Shown: positions 10,374 to 20,944, counted from the stretch's first letter. The stretch is 64,000 bases of DNA from Gammaproteobacteria bacterium (GCA_002747055.1 PDSQ01000026.1:62001-126000), one strand, 5' to 3'. Numbers and translations are program-made. Notes: generated by a model not told the origin, from the sequence alone.

Positions 10374-12164
10374 ATGAATATAGCTAAAAATACAACTGAT
10401 ACCCATTTGCCCTGGTATTGCCCCCAGACTTTCATCATTCAGTTATTGCTCGCGGTAATAGCGATGACTTCGCTGGGTGCATGCTCGCTCACCCCAAAAC
10501 CGAACCCCACCGAACCGGCCGCCACACCCCCATTGCACAACCAGGTTCCAGCCAAACCGGAGCCTGAAGAAGGCGATTTCAGCCCGGAAACCCTTTATTC
10601 GCTGTTAGCCGCTGAAATCGCCGGCCAGCGAAACCGATTTGATATTTCGCTATTGAACTACGTTCAGCAAGCTCGACAAACAAAAGACCTGGGCGTTATC
10701 AAACGGGCAATGCATATAGCTCGATTCCTCAAAGCCAACAATGCGATGCTAGAACTCAGCAAAACCTGGCTGGAAGTCGCGCCGGAGGCTTTGGATCCGC
10801 ATCAAATCCTCGCTTTTCAATATATCCGGATGAACCAATATGTTGAAGCTATCGCATATATGGAGAAAATACTGGTACTCGGCGGGCACGCAGATTTTGA
10901 AGCATTGGCGATTCATGCAAAAACGCTGCCAGCGGAAGATCAGGAACACCTGCTGACACTTTACAAAACACTCTCGGAAAAATACCCGAATAACCAGGAA
11001 ATAGGCTATAGCTACGCGTTGATAAACCGAACTCGTGGACAACATGAAGCCGCGCTCGACATTATCCAGGCGTACCTGGACGCCGACCCGACATTTCAAC
11101 TCGGCTTATTGCTGAAAGCCACATTGCTGTATGATTTGCGTCGAATTAAAGAAGCGCTGTCGCTATTGGGTAAAGCCACCCGAAAATTTCCAGCCAACCG
11201 AAAACTTTCGACACTCTATGCTCGCATGCTGATTGACGACGGTGATCTCGAAAGGTCGGAGGAAGAATATCGAAAACTGGTCAAACGCTATCCGGACAAC
11301 CCGGGATTGAAACTGGCACATGCACTGGTGTCACTTGAAATGGGCGAAACCAAGACAGCGAAACAGGAGCTGACGGCACTGCTGAACCAAGGCCAGTATA
11401 GTAACGAAGCCAACTTTTATCTTGGCCGATTGGCCGATGATAACGATGAGGTTGACACTGCAATCAAGCACTATGACGCAATCTCCAGTGGCAGCCATTT
11501 TTTTAACTCACTAGCCAGATCGAGTTATCTGAAAGCAGAAAGGGGCGAACTGGATGCAGTCTTGCAGCACCTGGCGCAATTACGCTTAGACTCCCCTGAA
11601 AGCTCCGCAGGCTTTTGGCAGGTCGAGGTCAACCTGCTGCTGGATCTGAAAAATACCGAACTTGCGCTCGAAAAAGTAACTGAAGCACTGTTCCGGCATC
11701 CTGAAAATACCAACTTACTTTACGCCAGAGCAATGTTGTTCGAACGCCAGGACAAGGTGGCTGAAATGGAACTGGATTTACGGAAAATTCTTGCACTGGA
11801 GCCAAACAACGCGGTAGCCCTCAACGCCCTGGGTTACACACTGGCAGATAAAACCGAACGATACCCTGAGGCATTGCAACTGATATCGAAAGCACTTGAA
11901 CTAAAACCGGACAGCCCGGCAGTTATCGACAGCCTGGGCTGGGTTTACTATCGGATGGGAAATACCGAGCAGGCCTTGGACTATTTGAACGCTGCCTATG
12001 CCAAGTTCCCTGACCCCGAAGTTGCCGCACATCTCGGCGAAGTGTTATGGGTAACAAAGCAAAAGGGCTTGGCACTGAAAATATGGCAAAAAGCCTACAA
12101 ACAGGATAAAAACCACAGCATATTAAACAAGACGCTTGACAAGTTTGGAATTTCATTCGAATAG
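10374..12164 (+). CDS. TPR-repeat lipoprotein
   Basis: Lipobox LGAC; multiple TPR units (NAVALNALGYTLADKTERYPEALQLISKALELKPDSPAVIDSLGWVYYRMGN); hemA-lolB context. Confidence 0.9.
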   Translation: MNIAKNTTDTHLPWYCPQTFIIQLLLAVIAMTSLGACSLTPKPNPTEPAATPPLHNQVPAKPEPEEGDFSPETLYSLLAAEIAGQRNRFDISLLNYVQQARQTKDLGVIKRAMHIARFLKANNAMLELSKTWLEVAPEALDPHQILAFQYIRMNQYVEAIAYMEKILVLGGHADFEALAIHAKTLPAEDQEHLLTLYKTLSEKYPNNQEIGYSYALINRTRGQHEAALDIIQAYLDADPTFQLGLLLKATLLYDLRRIKEALSLLGKATRKFPANRKLSTLYARMLIDDGDLERSEEEYRKLVKRYPDNPGLKLAHALVSLEMGETKTAKQELTALLNQGQYSNEANFYLGRLADDNDEVDTAIKHYDAISSGSHFFNSLARSSYLKAERGELDAVLQHLAQLRLDSPESSAGFWQVEVNLLLDLKNTELALEKVTEALFRHPENTNLLYARAMLFERQDKVAEMELDLRKILALEPNNAVALNALGYTLADKTERYPEALQLISKALELKPDSPAVIDSLGWVYYRMGNTEQALDYLNAAYAKFPDPEVAAHLGEVLWVTKQKGLALKIWQKAYKQDKNHSILNKTLDKFGISFE

Positions 12165-12169
12165 CTCCT

Positions 12170-12838
12170 ATGCCTCGACTATTATCGACCCAGACCATGC
12201 ATAGCATGGTATTTTCTTTGAATTTCGTTTCGCGGTTTTTGGCCGCTATTTTGATCGGATTTCTCAGTGCCTGCGCGACATCTCCAGAGATGGCTACCTC
12301 ATCCAGCAGTGCGGTTCCTGACAACTGGGAAAACAGACTAAACCACTTACACCAGCTTCAAACTTGGTCAGTGTATGGAAAAATCGGTGTTCGCTCGCCG
12401 AAACAGTCGGATTCAGCCGTTATCAATGAATGGAATCAAACTGGTGACAGTTTCAGGATCAAACTTTCTTCAGCCTTGCTTGGTATAGGAACCACCGTTT
12501 TGGAAGGCTCCGAAAACGAACTGTTTATTATTCATTCCGACGGACAAATAGTCCATTCTCACCACCCTGGACAACTTCTACACGAGCAAACGGGCTGGCG
12601 ACTTCCGTTGGCCAGCATTCCCTTTTGGATAAAAGGCATCCCCTCCCCTGAAGCGAGTTATTCCATTACCTTCGACAACCAGGGCAACCCACATACCATT
12701 ATCCAATCTGGCTGGCACATTACACCCGGCCGATACAAAAAAATCACTGACTTGTATTTACCGGGTAAAATTGTGATATCCGATACCCAAAACAAGATTA
12801 CGCTAATCATTGCACAATGGATTTTGCCACATTCATGA
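12170..12838 (+). CDS. lolB: Outer-membrane lipoprotein insertion protein LolB
   Basis: Lipobox LSAC; W(S/T)VYGKIGVR, PLASIPFWIKG; position between TPR gene and ispE. Confidence 0.88.
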   Translation: MPRLLSTQTMHSMVFSLNFVSRFLAAILIGFLSACATSPEMATSSSSAVPDNWENRLNHLHQLQTWSVYGKIGVRSPKQSDSAVINEWNQTGDSFRIKLSSALLGIGTTVLEGSENELFIIHSDGQIVHSHHPGQLLHEQTGWRLPLASIPFWIKGIPSPEASYSITFDNQGNPHTIIQSGWHITPGRYKKITDLYLPGKIVISDTQNKITLIIAQWILPHS

Positions 12839-13692
12839 ACTCAACCCTGATCTTACCGTCCCCCTGCAAAATCAACCTGTTTTTACGCATCACCGGACAA
12901 CGCCCTGACGGCTATCATGAGCTGCAAACACTGTTCCAGTTGCTGGACTATGGCGACACACTCTATTTTACTAAAGCGCATGAAATCACCGTCGCGACTC
13001 CATTGCCCGGAATCAAACAATCTGCCAATCTGATTTACAAGGCAGCGATGGCATTAAAAGAAAAAACCGGTTACTGCCATGGCGCACAAATAAAAATCGA
13101 CAAAGTGCTTCCCATGGGAGGCGGCCTTGGTGGAGGCAGCTCCAATGCAGCGACCACATTGCTGGCACTGAATCGTCTCTGGTCTGCCGGTTTAACAATT
13201 AACCAGCTCGCCGAAATTGGCCTGTCTCTTGGCGCAGATGTTCCGGTATTTGTGCATGGTCGCAGTGCCTGGGGAGAGGGCATCGGGGAACAACTGACGC
13301 CGGTCTCACTCGGCCCGCACTGGTATCTGGTTATCAGACCGGACTGTGAAATCAATACGGGTGAAATTTTCTCAAATAAAAGGTTGACAAGAGACTCGCC
13401 AAAGTTAACAATAGCGCCCGCTCTTGACGGAGAAATCCAGAATCTCGGCAATGACTGTGAGGCTATCGTCGCCGAAACATACGCTGAGGTAGCAAAAGGA
13501 CTGAATTGGCTTGGCCAATTCGGAAGAGCGAGACTGACTGGAACAGGTGCCTGTATATTCGCCGATTTCCAGTCCAAAGCAGCTGCCCTGGAAGTGTTGA
13601 GGAATTGTCCCGAACACTGGAGCGGGTTTGTTGCACAAGGCATCGACAGATCTTCTTTGCATAAAGAACTCAATTTGAAAGATTCGCCTTAA
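12835..13692 (+). CDS. ispE: 4-diphosphocytidyl-2-C-methyl-D-erythritol kinase
   Basis: PSPCKINLFLRITGQRPDGYHELQTLFQ; KVLPMGGGLGGGSSNAATTL; ATGA overlap with lolB stop. Confidence 0.96.
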   Translation: MNSTLILPSPCKINLFLRITGQRPDGYHELQTLFQLLDYGDTLYFTKAHEITVATPLPGIKQSANLIYKAAMALKEKTGYCHGAQIKIDKVLPMGGGLGGGSSNAATTLLALNRLWSAGLTINQLAEIGLSLGADVPVFVHGRSAWGEGIGEQLTPVSLGPHWYLVIRPDCEINTGEIFSNKRLTRDSPKLTIAPALDGEIQNLGNDCEAIVAETYAEVAKGLNWLGQFGRARLTGTGACIFADFQSKAAALEVLRNCPEHWSGFVAQGIDRSSLHKELNLKDSP

Positions 13693-13707
13693 TATGAAAA
13701 AAAATAC

Positions 13708-13782
13708 TGGGGTGTCGCCAAGCGGTAAGGCAGCAGGTTTTGATCCTGCCATGCGTTGGTTCAAATCCAGCCACCCCAGCCA
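13708..13782 (+). tRNA. tRNA-Gln (anticodon TTG)
   Basis: Acceptor stem TGGGGTG/CACCCCA, anticodon arm GCAGGTTTTGATCCTGC, T arm with GGTTCAAATCC, encoded GCCA 3' end. Confidence 0.95.
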
Positions 13783-13838
13783 ACTTCCCCAAAATCCCCT
13801 TGCACATTGTTACGCGTACTCGCTCAGAGGATGATATT

Positions 13839-14783
13839 GTGTCCCAGTTGATGGTTTTTTCCGGAAATGCCAATCCAGAGTTAGCCAGGCTTGTCACCAA
13901 GAAACTCCATGTTCCATTAGGCGATGCGACTGTCGCTAAATTCAGCGATGGCGAAATTTCGGTTGAAATCAACGAGAATGTGCGAGGCAGAGACGTTTTT
14001 GTCATTCAGCCAACCTGCGCTCCTACCAATGACAACATTATGGAGCTGGCGGTTATGGCGGATGCGCTCAGAAGAGCATCCGCCGCCCGAATCACAGCGG
14101 TTGTCCCCTACTTTGGCTATGCACGCCAAGATCGTCGTGTACGATCCAATCGAGTCCCGATCAGTGCCAAAGTAGTCGCCGATATGATGACCAGTGTCGG
14201 TATCGATCGCCTCCTCACTGTCGATCTTCATGCTGATCAGATTCAGGGATTTTTTGATATTCCCGTTGACAACATTTATGCCACGCCTTCGATGATCGAC
14301 GATATCGAACGATGCAACTACGAAAATTTTCTCGTTGTTTCGCCTGACGTTGGCGGCGTGGTAAGGGCAAGGGCAACGGCCAAAAGACTGGAAGACGCCG
14401 ACTTGGCGATTATCGACAAACGCCGGCCTAACGCCAATGAATCGCAGGTCATGCACATTATCGGGGATGTTGCAGGTAAAACCTGCATATTGGTCGATGA
14501 TATCGTCGATACAGCCGGAACCCTTTGCAAAGCGGCAAATGCACTGAAAGAACACGGTGCAGAGAAAGTCGTCGCTTATATCACTCACCCCGTTCTATCA
14601 GGAGCGGCGCTGGACAATATACGAAGCTCCGCTTTGGATGGCCTGGTTACCACAGATACCATTCCGGTAGGTGACAAAGTAGAAAAATGTGATAAAATCC
14701 GCGTCATTTCGATGGCCATGCTTCTCGCAGAGTCAATTCGACGCATTTCCAATGAAGAGTCTATCAGCGCCCTCTTTGATTAG
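13839..14783 (+). CDS. prs: Ribose-phosphate pyrophosphokinase (likely GTG start)
   Basis: [63 protein letters not shown]. Confidence 0.97.
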   Translation: MSQLMVFSGNANPELARLVTKKLHVPLGDATVAKFSDGEISVEINENVRGRDVFVIQPTCAPTNDNIMELAVMADALRRASAARITAVVPYFGYARQDRRVRSNRVPISAKVVADMMTSVGIDRLLTVDLHADQIQGFFDIPVDNIYATPSMIDDIERCNYENFLVVSPDVGGVVRARATAKRLEDADLAIIDKRRPNANESQVMHIIGDVAGKTCILVDDIVDTAGTLCKAANALKEHGAEKVVAYITHPVLSGAALDNIRSSALDGLVTTDTIPVGDKVEKCDKIRVISMAMLLAESIRRISNEESISALFD

Positions 14784-14826
14784 GCAGGTTGATTGACAAG
14801 GCCGCAAATCTCATTGGCAAAATCTA

Positions 14827-14857
14827 CCAGAGCCTCTACGGAGGCTCTGGTTGTTTT
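14827..14857 (+). terminator. Rho-independent terminator downstream of prs
   Basis: CCAGAGCCTC-TACG-GAGGCTCTGG, 10-bp perfect stem, followed by TTGTTTT. Confidence 0.8.
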
Positions 14858-15009
14858 ACTTGTACCTGACTGAAACCCAGTCAGTGCAAAAAACACAAGC
14901 TGGTTGCCTGGTCGCGGGCAACCTTTTACTAGACATGTGTTAGGCCAACAAGCTGTGTAAACTGCTTTGTCAAGCAAAGCATTTGTCGACCCAACAACAG
15001 GAAAACAAA

Positions 15010-15657
15010 ATGAGCAAGCATTTCGTAGTAGAAGCCGAATTTCGTGACACGCAGGGGAAAGGTGCGAGCCGCCGCCTGCGTCGGATCGAAGGCAAAGTTC
15101 CAGCAATTATGTACGGCGGCAAAGACGCACCGGTCAACTTGTCACTGATACTGAAAGACATATCCAAGTTACTGGAAAACGAAGCCTTCTATTCTCATAT
15201 TCTTACCATTAAATACGACGGCAAAGAACAAGACGCCATCTTGAAAGACTTACAACGTCATCCCGCCAAAGGCTACGTGATGCACGCAGATTTTCAACGC
15301 GTATCCAAGGATCAAGCTATTAACGTCAACGTTCCACTCCACTTCGTTCACGAAGAAATCTGTGTCGGTGTGAAGATGGAAGGTGGCGTTATTTCTCACC
15401 AGATGACTGACGTCGAAATTACCTGTTTGCCTGGTAATTTGCCTGAATTTATCGAGGTCGACATGAGTGCGATACACAACGACACAATCGTTCACTTGTC
15501 AGACCTCAAGCTTCCGGAAGGTGTGGCTATTACCGCTTTGGCACAAGGCGCTGATCGCGACCTGCCCGTTGCCTCTGTACACAAAGCGAAAGGTGAACCA
15601 ATAGACGGCGAAGAAGGTGAAGGCGAAAGCGAAGACGAAGGCGAAACGTCAGCCTGA
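15010..15657 (+). CDS. rplY: 50S ribosomal protein L25/Ctc
   Basis: GKGASRRLRRIEGKVPAIMYGGK; PVASVHKAK; acidic C-terminal tail. Confidence 0.95.
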   Translation: MSKHFVVEAEFRDTQGKGASRRLRRIEGKVPAIMYGGKDAPVNLSLILKDISKLLENEAFYSHILTIKYDGKEQDAILKDLQRHPAKGYVMHADFQRVSKDQAINVNVPLHFVHEEICVGVKMEGGVISHQMTDVEITCLPGNLPEFIEVDMSAIHNDTIVHLSDLKLPEGVAITALAQGADRDLPVASVHKAKGEPIDGEEGEGESEDEGETSA

Positions 15658-15718
15658 CGTTCTAATGCTGAGCAGCATGCTCAGGCAGAATGCCTGATGC
15701 TACGAAGGAGCTCCAACA

Positions 15719-16309
15719 GTGTCGATAAAGTTAATCGTTGGCCTGGGCAACCCAGGCAAAGAATACGAGAATACAAGACATAATGCTGGAGCGCTTTTCG
15801 TCTCTTATCTGTGCTCGGAATATCAGGGCACATTGAGGCCGGAAAAAAAATTCCATGGTCTGTATGGCAAAATCATCGTCAATAGCCGGGATATCCACCT
15901 GCTCATTCCAACCACATTCATGAACCGTAGCGGTTTATCCATTCAGGCATTCGCCAATTACTTCAATCTCGATGTCACCGAGATTCTTGTCGCACATGAC
16001 GAACTCGATATTCCCTGTGGCGCAATAAAGCTCAAATCAGGTGGCGGGCACGGTGGCCACAATGGGCTGAAAGATATTATCAAAGCACTGGCAGGACAAA
16101 AAGAGTTTTATCGCCTGAGAGTGGGCATAGACCATCCGGGAAGCAAAGAAAAAGTGACCGGCTATGTATTGGGAAAAATCGGACAAAGCGAGTCGGCACT
16201 TCTCGATGACGCCTTTGACCAAGCGAAAAGAGCGCTCCATCATTTAGCGGCGGGTGAGCTTCCAATCGCGATGAACAAGATCAATTCGTATCGTCCTTCG
16301 CCAAGATAA
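15719..16309 (+). CDS. pth: Peptidyl-tRNA hydrolase
   Basis: [53 protein letters not shown]. Confidence 0.97.
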   Translation: MSIKLIVGLGNPGKEYENTRHNAGALFVSYLCSEYQGTLRPEKKFHGLYGKIIVNSRDIHLLIPTTFMNRSGLSIQAFANYFNLDVTEILVAHDELDIPCGAIKLKSGGGHGGHNGLKDIIKALAGQKEFYRLRVGIDHPGSKEKVTGYVLGKIGQSESALLDDAFDQAKRALHHLAAGELPIAMNKINSYRPSPR

Positions 16310-16358
16310 CAACATAAGCCACCAACACAATTTTAGAAATCACTATCAGGAAATCAAC

Positions 16359-17450
16359 ATGGGCTTTAACTGCGGCATCGTCGGCCTACCCAATGTGGGC
16401 AAATCCACCCTTTTCAACGCACTGACCAAGGCGGGCATAAATGCTGAGAATTTTCCATTCTGCACCATCGAACCCAATACTGGCATAGTACCCATGCCAG
16501 ACTCCCGGCTGGATAAACTTGCCAAAATTGTCGTACCGCAAAAAGTGATACCTACCACCATGGAGTTTGTCGATATAGCCGGCTTGGTCGCTGGAGCGTC
16601 TAAAGGCGAGGGTCTTGGTAACCAGTTTCTGGCCAATATTCGGGAAACTGATGCCATCGCTCATGTAGTCAGATGCTTTGAAGATGAAAACGTCGTCCAT
16701 GTAGCAGCCAAGATTAACCCGGCAGCCGATATCGACGTAATCAATACCGAACTGGCTCTGGCCGATCTAGACAGTGTAGAGAAAGCGATCAAGAGACTGA
16801 CTCGCGTAGCCAAAGGTGGCGACAAAACCGCGAAAGCACAAATAGCCATTATGGAACGACTATTACCTCACCTTGACGAGGCAAAGCCGGTTCGTTCCGC
16901 TGGCCTGACCGCCGATGAACTGTTTCTGTTGCGCGAAATACACCTGCTCACTATCAAGCCGACCATGTACATAGCCAATGTTGACGAAGACGGTTTCGAA
17001 AACAATCCTCACCTAACCCAGGTTCGCGAAATAGCCCACATGGAAAACGCCGTCGTCGTGCCAATTTGCAACAAGCTGGAAGCGGAAATTGCCGAACTGG
17101 AAGATGAAGAAAAAACCGAATTCCTGGCCGATCTCGGAATGGAGGAAGCCGGGCTGGATCGGGTTATTCGCGCTGGCTACGCCCTGCTCAACCTGCAAAC
17201 CTTTTTTACCGCGGGTGAAAAAGAAGTCAGAGCCTGGACAGTAAGAATTGGTGCCAGTGCTCCACAGGCCGCAGGAGTCATTCATACCGATTTCGAAAAA
17301 GGGTTTATTCGTGCCGAGGTCACCGCCTATGATGACTTTATTCAATACAGTGGCGAACAAGGCGCGAAAGAAGCCGGAAAATGGCGTCTCGAAGGCAAGG
17401 ACTACATCATCCAGGACGGCGATGTAGTTCACTTCCGATTCAATGTCTAA
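16359..17450 (+). CDS. ychF: Redox-regulated ATPase YchF
   Basis: [44 protein letters not shown]-terminal domain. Confidence 0.98.
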   Translation: MGFNCGIVGLPNVGKSTLFNALTKAGINAENFPFCTIEPNTGIVPMPDSRLDKLAKIVVPQKVIPTTMEFVDIAGLVAGASKGEGLGNQFLANIRETDAIAHVVRCFEDENVVHVAAKINPAADIDVINTELALADLDSVEKAIKRLTRVAKGGDKTAKAQIAIMERLLPHLDEAKPVRSAGLTADELFLLREIHLLTIKPTMYIANVDEDGFENNPHLTQVREIAHMENAVVVPICNKLEAEIAELEDEEKTEFLADLGMEEAGLDRVIRAGYALLNLQTFFTAGEKEVRAWTVRIGASAPQAAGVIHTDFEKGFIRAEVTAYDDFIQYSGEQGAKEAGKWRLEGKDYIIQDGDVVHFRFNV

Positions 17451-17530
17451 TCGCGCTGTTTGTTTAAAATCGCCTATAAAGGGGTTGACATAATCAACCA
17501 AAAACAACAAAATACGCGCCTTCTGGTTAA

Positions 17531-17607
17531 GGCTACATAGCTCAGTTGGTTAGAGCACATCACTCATAATGATGGGGTCCCAGGTTCAAATCCCGGTGTA
17601 GCCACCA
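17531..17607 (+). tRNA. tRNA-Met (anticodon CAT)
   Basis: GGCTACA/TGTAGCC acceptor stem, anticodon loop CTCATAA, GGTTCAAATCC T loop, encoded ACCA. Confidence 0.94.
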
Positions 17608-17617
17608 TTTAATTGAT

Positions 17618-17668
17618 AAAAAAAGAGCTTACAGAGGAAACCGCCTCATATTGCAAGCTCTTTTTTTT
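17618..17668 (+). terminator. Rho-independent terminator downstream of tRNA-Met
   Basis: AAAAAAAGAGCTT ... AAGCTCTTTTTTTT with nested GAGG/CCTC hairpin. Confidence 0.8.
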
Positions 17669-17766
17669 ATGCGCTGTCATTTTTTTGGTAATGACTCGTC
17701 ATATCACCTCTATCGTGCCACCAGGCACCACTTCTTGGTTTCTACGGCTGGAATAGGAGCAAGCTT

Positions 17767-18849
17767 TTGTCAAAGCATAAAATCGAATACGGAACTTTTG
17801 AGGCAACGCTGGAGAGAAGCCAGAAACTGGAGGCTGACCTGGTTGCCAATCCTGAAAAATACCGCGTACTGACCGGTGACCGGCCTACCGGCAGACTTCA
17901 TATAGGCCACCTGTTCGGGTCGCTGCAAAATCGCGTTCGACTGCAACAAATGGGCGTACCGACTTTTATCGTGATTGCCGACTATCAGGTATTAACGGAC
18001 CGTGACAATTTCGAAAATATTTCAGAAAACGTGCAACAGCTCACTCTCGATTATCTGGCTGCCGGACTGGATCCGTCAAACAATAAAACTATTATATTTC
18101 CTCATAGCCAAATACCTGAATTGAACCAGTTATTATTACCCTTTTTAACGCTGGTAACCAATTCCGAGCTAGATAGAAACCCCACCGTCAAGGAAGAAAT
18201 CCAGGCATCGGGTCAAAAACGCATCAATGCCGGAATGTATATCTATCCAGTTCACCAGGCAGCGGACATACTATTCTGTAAAGGCAATGTGGTACCGGTT
18301 GGCAAGGATCAATTGCCCCACCTTGAACTGACCAGAACGATCGCTCGCCGGTTCAATGATAGGTTTGCCAAAAAAACGGCTGTATTTCCTGAACCGCAGG
18401 CATTGCTCAGTACCGCACCCGTTATTCTTGGGCTCGATGGTTCGCAAAAAATGAGCAAAAGCCGTAACAACGCCATTATGCTCAGCACAAGTGAAGATGA
18501 AACCGCAAAACTTATCAAACGAGCCAAAACAGATTCCAACAGAACGATTTTCTACGATCCTGAATCAAGACCGGAAGTCGCCAATTTACTACTGCTTCTG
18601 GCACTGGTAGAAGGTGGCGATCCTACGGCAATCGGCAGTGAAATCGACAATGCAGGAAGTGGCCAGTTAAAGGCCAGGTTAACCGAAAGCCTGAACGAGT
18701 ATTTACGCCCGCTAAGACAACGACGCACCGAACTGGAGTCAGATATGGACTATGTGGTGAATGTACTTAAAAATGGTGTAGAAAGCGCAAGATCAATCGC
18801 CCAGCAAACACTTTCAGAAGTACGTGAAGTAATGAATATGGGGCTTTAA
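17767..18849 (+). CDS. trpS: Tryptophanyl-tRNA synthetase (TTG start; GDRPTG-type)
   Basis: LTGDRPTGRLHIGHLFGSLQNRVRLQ (HIGH), QKMSKSRNN (KMSKS), GMYIYPVHQAADIL. Confidence 0.9.
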   Translation: MSKHKIEYGTFEATLERSQKLEADLVANPEKYRVLTGDRPTGRLHIGHLFGSLQNRVRLQQMGVPTFIVIADYQVLTDRDNFENISENVQQLTLDYLAAGLDPSNNKTIIFPHSQIPELNQLLLPFLTLVTNSELDRNPTVKEEIQASGQKRINAGMYIYPVHQAADILFCKGNVVPVGKDQLPHLELTRTIARRFNDRFAKKTAVFPEPQALLSTAPVILGLDGSQKMSKSRNNAIMLSTSEDETAKLIKRAKTDSNRTIFYDPESRPEVANLLLLLALVEGGDPTAIGSEIDNAGSGQLKARLTESLNEYLRPLRQRRTELESDMDYVVNVLKNGVESARSIAQQTLSEVREVMNMGL

Positions 18850-18877
18850 GCGTCACAATAGCACCCAAATCGGCTTT

Positions 18878-19060
18878 ATGGATTACGACGGCGCCTATCA
18901 CAAACTCTTCTCAAACCCTGAACTGATCGCGGACTTATTCAGCTCACGGCCAGCAACACAATTGGCACTGCCTTTGGAGCAGACTGAATCGCTTAACGAG
19001 GAGCATTACACGTTGAGCAACAGAATCGAAGAGTGGCAGCAAAACTGGAGGCAGGATTAG
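18878..19060 (+). pseudogene. Short remnant of Rpn-family (PD-(D/E)XK) nuclease/transposase-like gene
   Basis: 60 aa only: N-terminus MDYDGAYHKLFSNPELIADLF resembles the Rpn N-terminus; C-terminus NRIEEWQQNWRQD resembles the Rpn distal helix; the catalytic core is absent. Confidence 0.5.
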
Positions 19061-19069
19061 AGATTATAG

Positions 19070-19105
19070 ACAATTGCCATCACAATGAGATGTGATGGCA
19101 ATTGT
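19070..19105. terminator. Perfect inverted repeat between convergent genes, probable terminator
   Basis: ACAATTGCCATCACA-ATGAGA-TGTGATGGCAATTGT, 15-bp perfect stem. Confidence 0.6.
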
Positions 19106-19119
19106 TTGTGGCAGGCCAA

Positions 19120-20919
19120 TCAATAAACATCCCGCACATAACGCTTTTGCTTTTTCAGGGCATTCACGTATTCAATAGCTTCATCCGCCGATTTATTCCC
19201 GTGTTGCTCGATCAACTGGTGCAAGGCCGCATCCACATCCTTGGCCATTCGGTAAGCATCACCACAGATATAGAAGTACGCTCCCTTTTCCAACCAGGCA
19301 TAAAACTCGGCACCTTTCTCCAGCATGCGATCCTGTACATAGATTTTTTCGGCCTGATCGCGGGAAAACGCCAGATCCAGGCGGGTCAACAAGCCGCTTT
19401 CCTGCCAGGCGCGAATTTCATCTTCATAAATAAAATCACTGCTGGCATTACGATCGCCGAAAAACAACCAGTTGTCTCCGGTCGCTCCGGTCACTTCACG
19501 CTCCTCGAGGAAAGCACGAAAAGGTGCAATACCTGTACCTGGGCCAACCATAATCATCGGCAAAGTGTTATCCGCTGGCACGGCAAAGTTTTTATTCGGT
19601 GCAAAGTAGCATTTTACCTTATCGCCAACTTGCGCCACATCGGCCAGGAAGGTCGAACACACCCCGTTATGAGTACGACCATGGCTTTGATAACGCACGC
19701 TACCAATGGTCAAGTGCACTTCGTTTTCATGTTTATCGATGCTGGACGAAATGGAATAGGCTCGGCTTGCCAATGGCTTGCACAGAGCGACAAATTCATC
19801 ACCGTTGAATTTGGCATCAGGGTAGGCCGTCAATAGATCCACGACATCCTTGCCCCATAAAAAGTCGGCCAGGGCTTCGGCGTTGTCACCATTGACCAGC
19901 GCGGTCAGTTCGTCGTTATTGGCTCGTTCACTTAGCGCCGTTAAAAACTCTTTGCTCGGGGTTCTAATTTCCAAATCTTCAACAAGCAACCCCCGCAGGT
20001 TTTTCTCGTTGCCGTTAACCGTTTCATCACCCGTTGCAGACAACGCGTCCAACACCTCTGCCACTATATCGTCACGGTTGATCGGCACAATGTAAACCGC
20101 ATCACCCGCTTCATATCGCTCACCGGAATCACCCAGTGACAGTTCAAAGTGATAGATTTCTTTACTGGAATCTGCACCCGTTACCACTTTCTTGGTAAGC
20201 AAGTCAGCCAGCAATGGGTTTTGGCGATTGTATTTCGATTTTTCTTTTTTCACTGGACTGGCAGGTGCAACGCCCGCGCTGCTGGTTTGAGTTCCTTTTT
20301 GGGCAATTTCCGGAAGCGCTTTGTCCATCCATTCCCGGGCAGGCTCTTCAAAATCCACATCACAATCAATACGCTCGGCAATTCGCTGGCCGCCCAGCTC
20401 GGCTAAACGCGTATCCCACATTTTCCCGGCGACACAAAAACCATCATAAGCGGTATCGCCCAATGCCAGTACCGAGAAATAAGTATTGGCAAAACTGGGA
20501 GCATCATCGGCGCTGACGGCATCCCAGAGTGCCTGGGCGTTATCCGGCATTTCACCCTCACCATAGGTACTAGTCACGACCAACAATCTTTCCACCTGGG
20601 CCAGCTGCTGAATATCCGCATCGTCCATATCGACAACCACTGGCACCATGCCCAGTTCCTTAGCCTGCTCGGCCGCCAGTTCAGCCATACTTTCTGCATT
20701 GCCGGTTTGCGAACCATAAACAATGGTGAGTGTTTTTTGTGCAGGCGCCGCCACCGGCGCCGCAGCGATCTGGTTATCGGCAGTCACCAACAGGCGACTA
20801 TGCAGGCCTGCCATAAAACCACCTAACCATTGCTTTTGATCTTCATTAAACGGCAGAGCGTCGGGCAAAAAAGGCACACGCTGGCTGTTTGCGGGTTCGT
20901 TTTTCGTCTTATCGTTCAT
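19120..20919 (-). CDS. CysJ-type diflavin reductase (FMN flavodoxin + FAD/NADPH domains)
   Basis: FMN site YGSQTGNAESMAELAA; FAD SRAYSISSSID; NADPH VGPGTGIAPFRAFLEER, YICGDAYRMAKDVDAAL; C-terminus RYVRDVY. Confidence 0.93.
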   Translation of the reverse strand: MNDKTKNEPANSQRVPFLPDALPFNEDQKQWLGGFMAGLHSRLLVTADNQIAAAPVAAPAQKTLTIVYGSQTGNAESMAELAAEQAKELGMVPVVVDMDDADIQQLAQVERLLVVTSTYGEGEMPDNAQALWDAVSADDAPSFANTYFSVLALGDTAYDGFCVAGKMWDTRLAELGGQRIAERIDCDVDFEEPAREWMDKALPEIAQKGTQTSSAGVAPASPVKKEKSKYNRQNPLLADLLTKKVVTGADSSKEIYHFELSLGDSGERYEAGDAVYIVPINRDDIVAEVLDALSATGDETVNGNEKNLRGLLVEDLEIRTPSKEFLTALSERANNDELTALVNGDNAEALADFLWGKDVVDLLTAYPDAKFNGDEFVALCKPLASRAYSISSSIDKHENEVHLTIGSVRYQSHGRTHNGVCSTFLADVAQVGDKVKCYFAPNKNFAVPADNTLPMIMVGPGTGIAPFRAFLEEREVTGATGDNWLFFGDRNASSDFIYEDEIRAWQESGLLTRLDLAFSRDQAEKIYVQDRMLEKGAEFYAWLEKGAYFYICGDAYRMAKDVDAALHQLIEQHGNKSADEAIEYVNALKKQKRYVRDVY

Positions 20920-20944
20920 ATTTTTGCTTCCAATATCTGAGCGA

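Noticed and set aside
13071-13673. 200-aa minus-strand ORF opposite ispE
   Set aside because: Shadow ORF of ispE; no domain features.
13917-14588. 223-aa minus-strand ORF opposite prs
   Set aside because: Lies wholly antisense to a clearly recognised conserved gene and its translation has no recognisable family features; expected shadow ORF.
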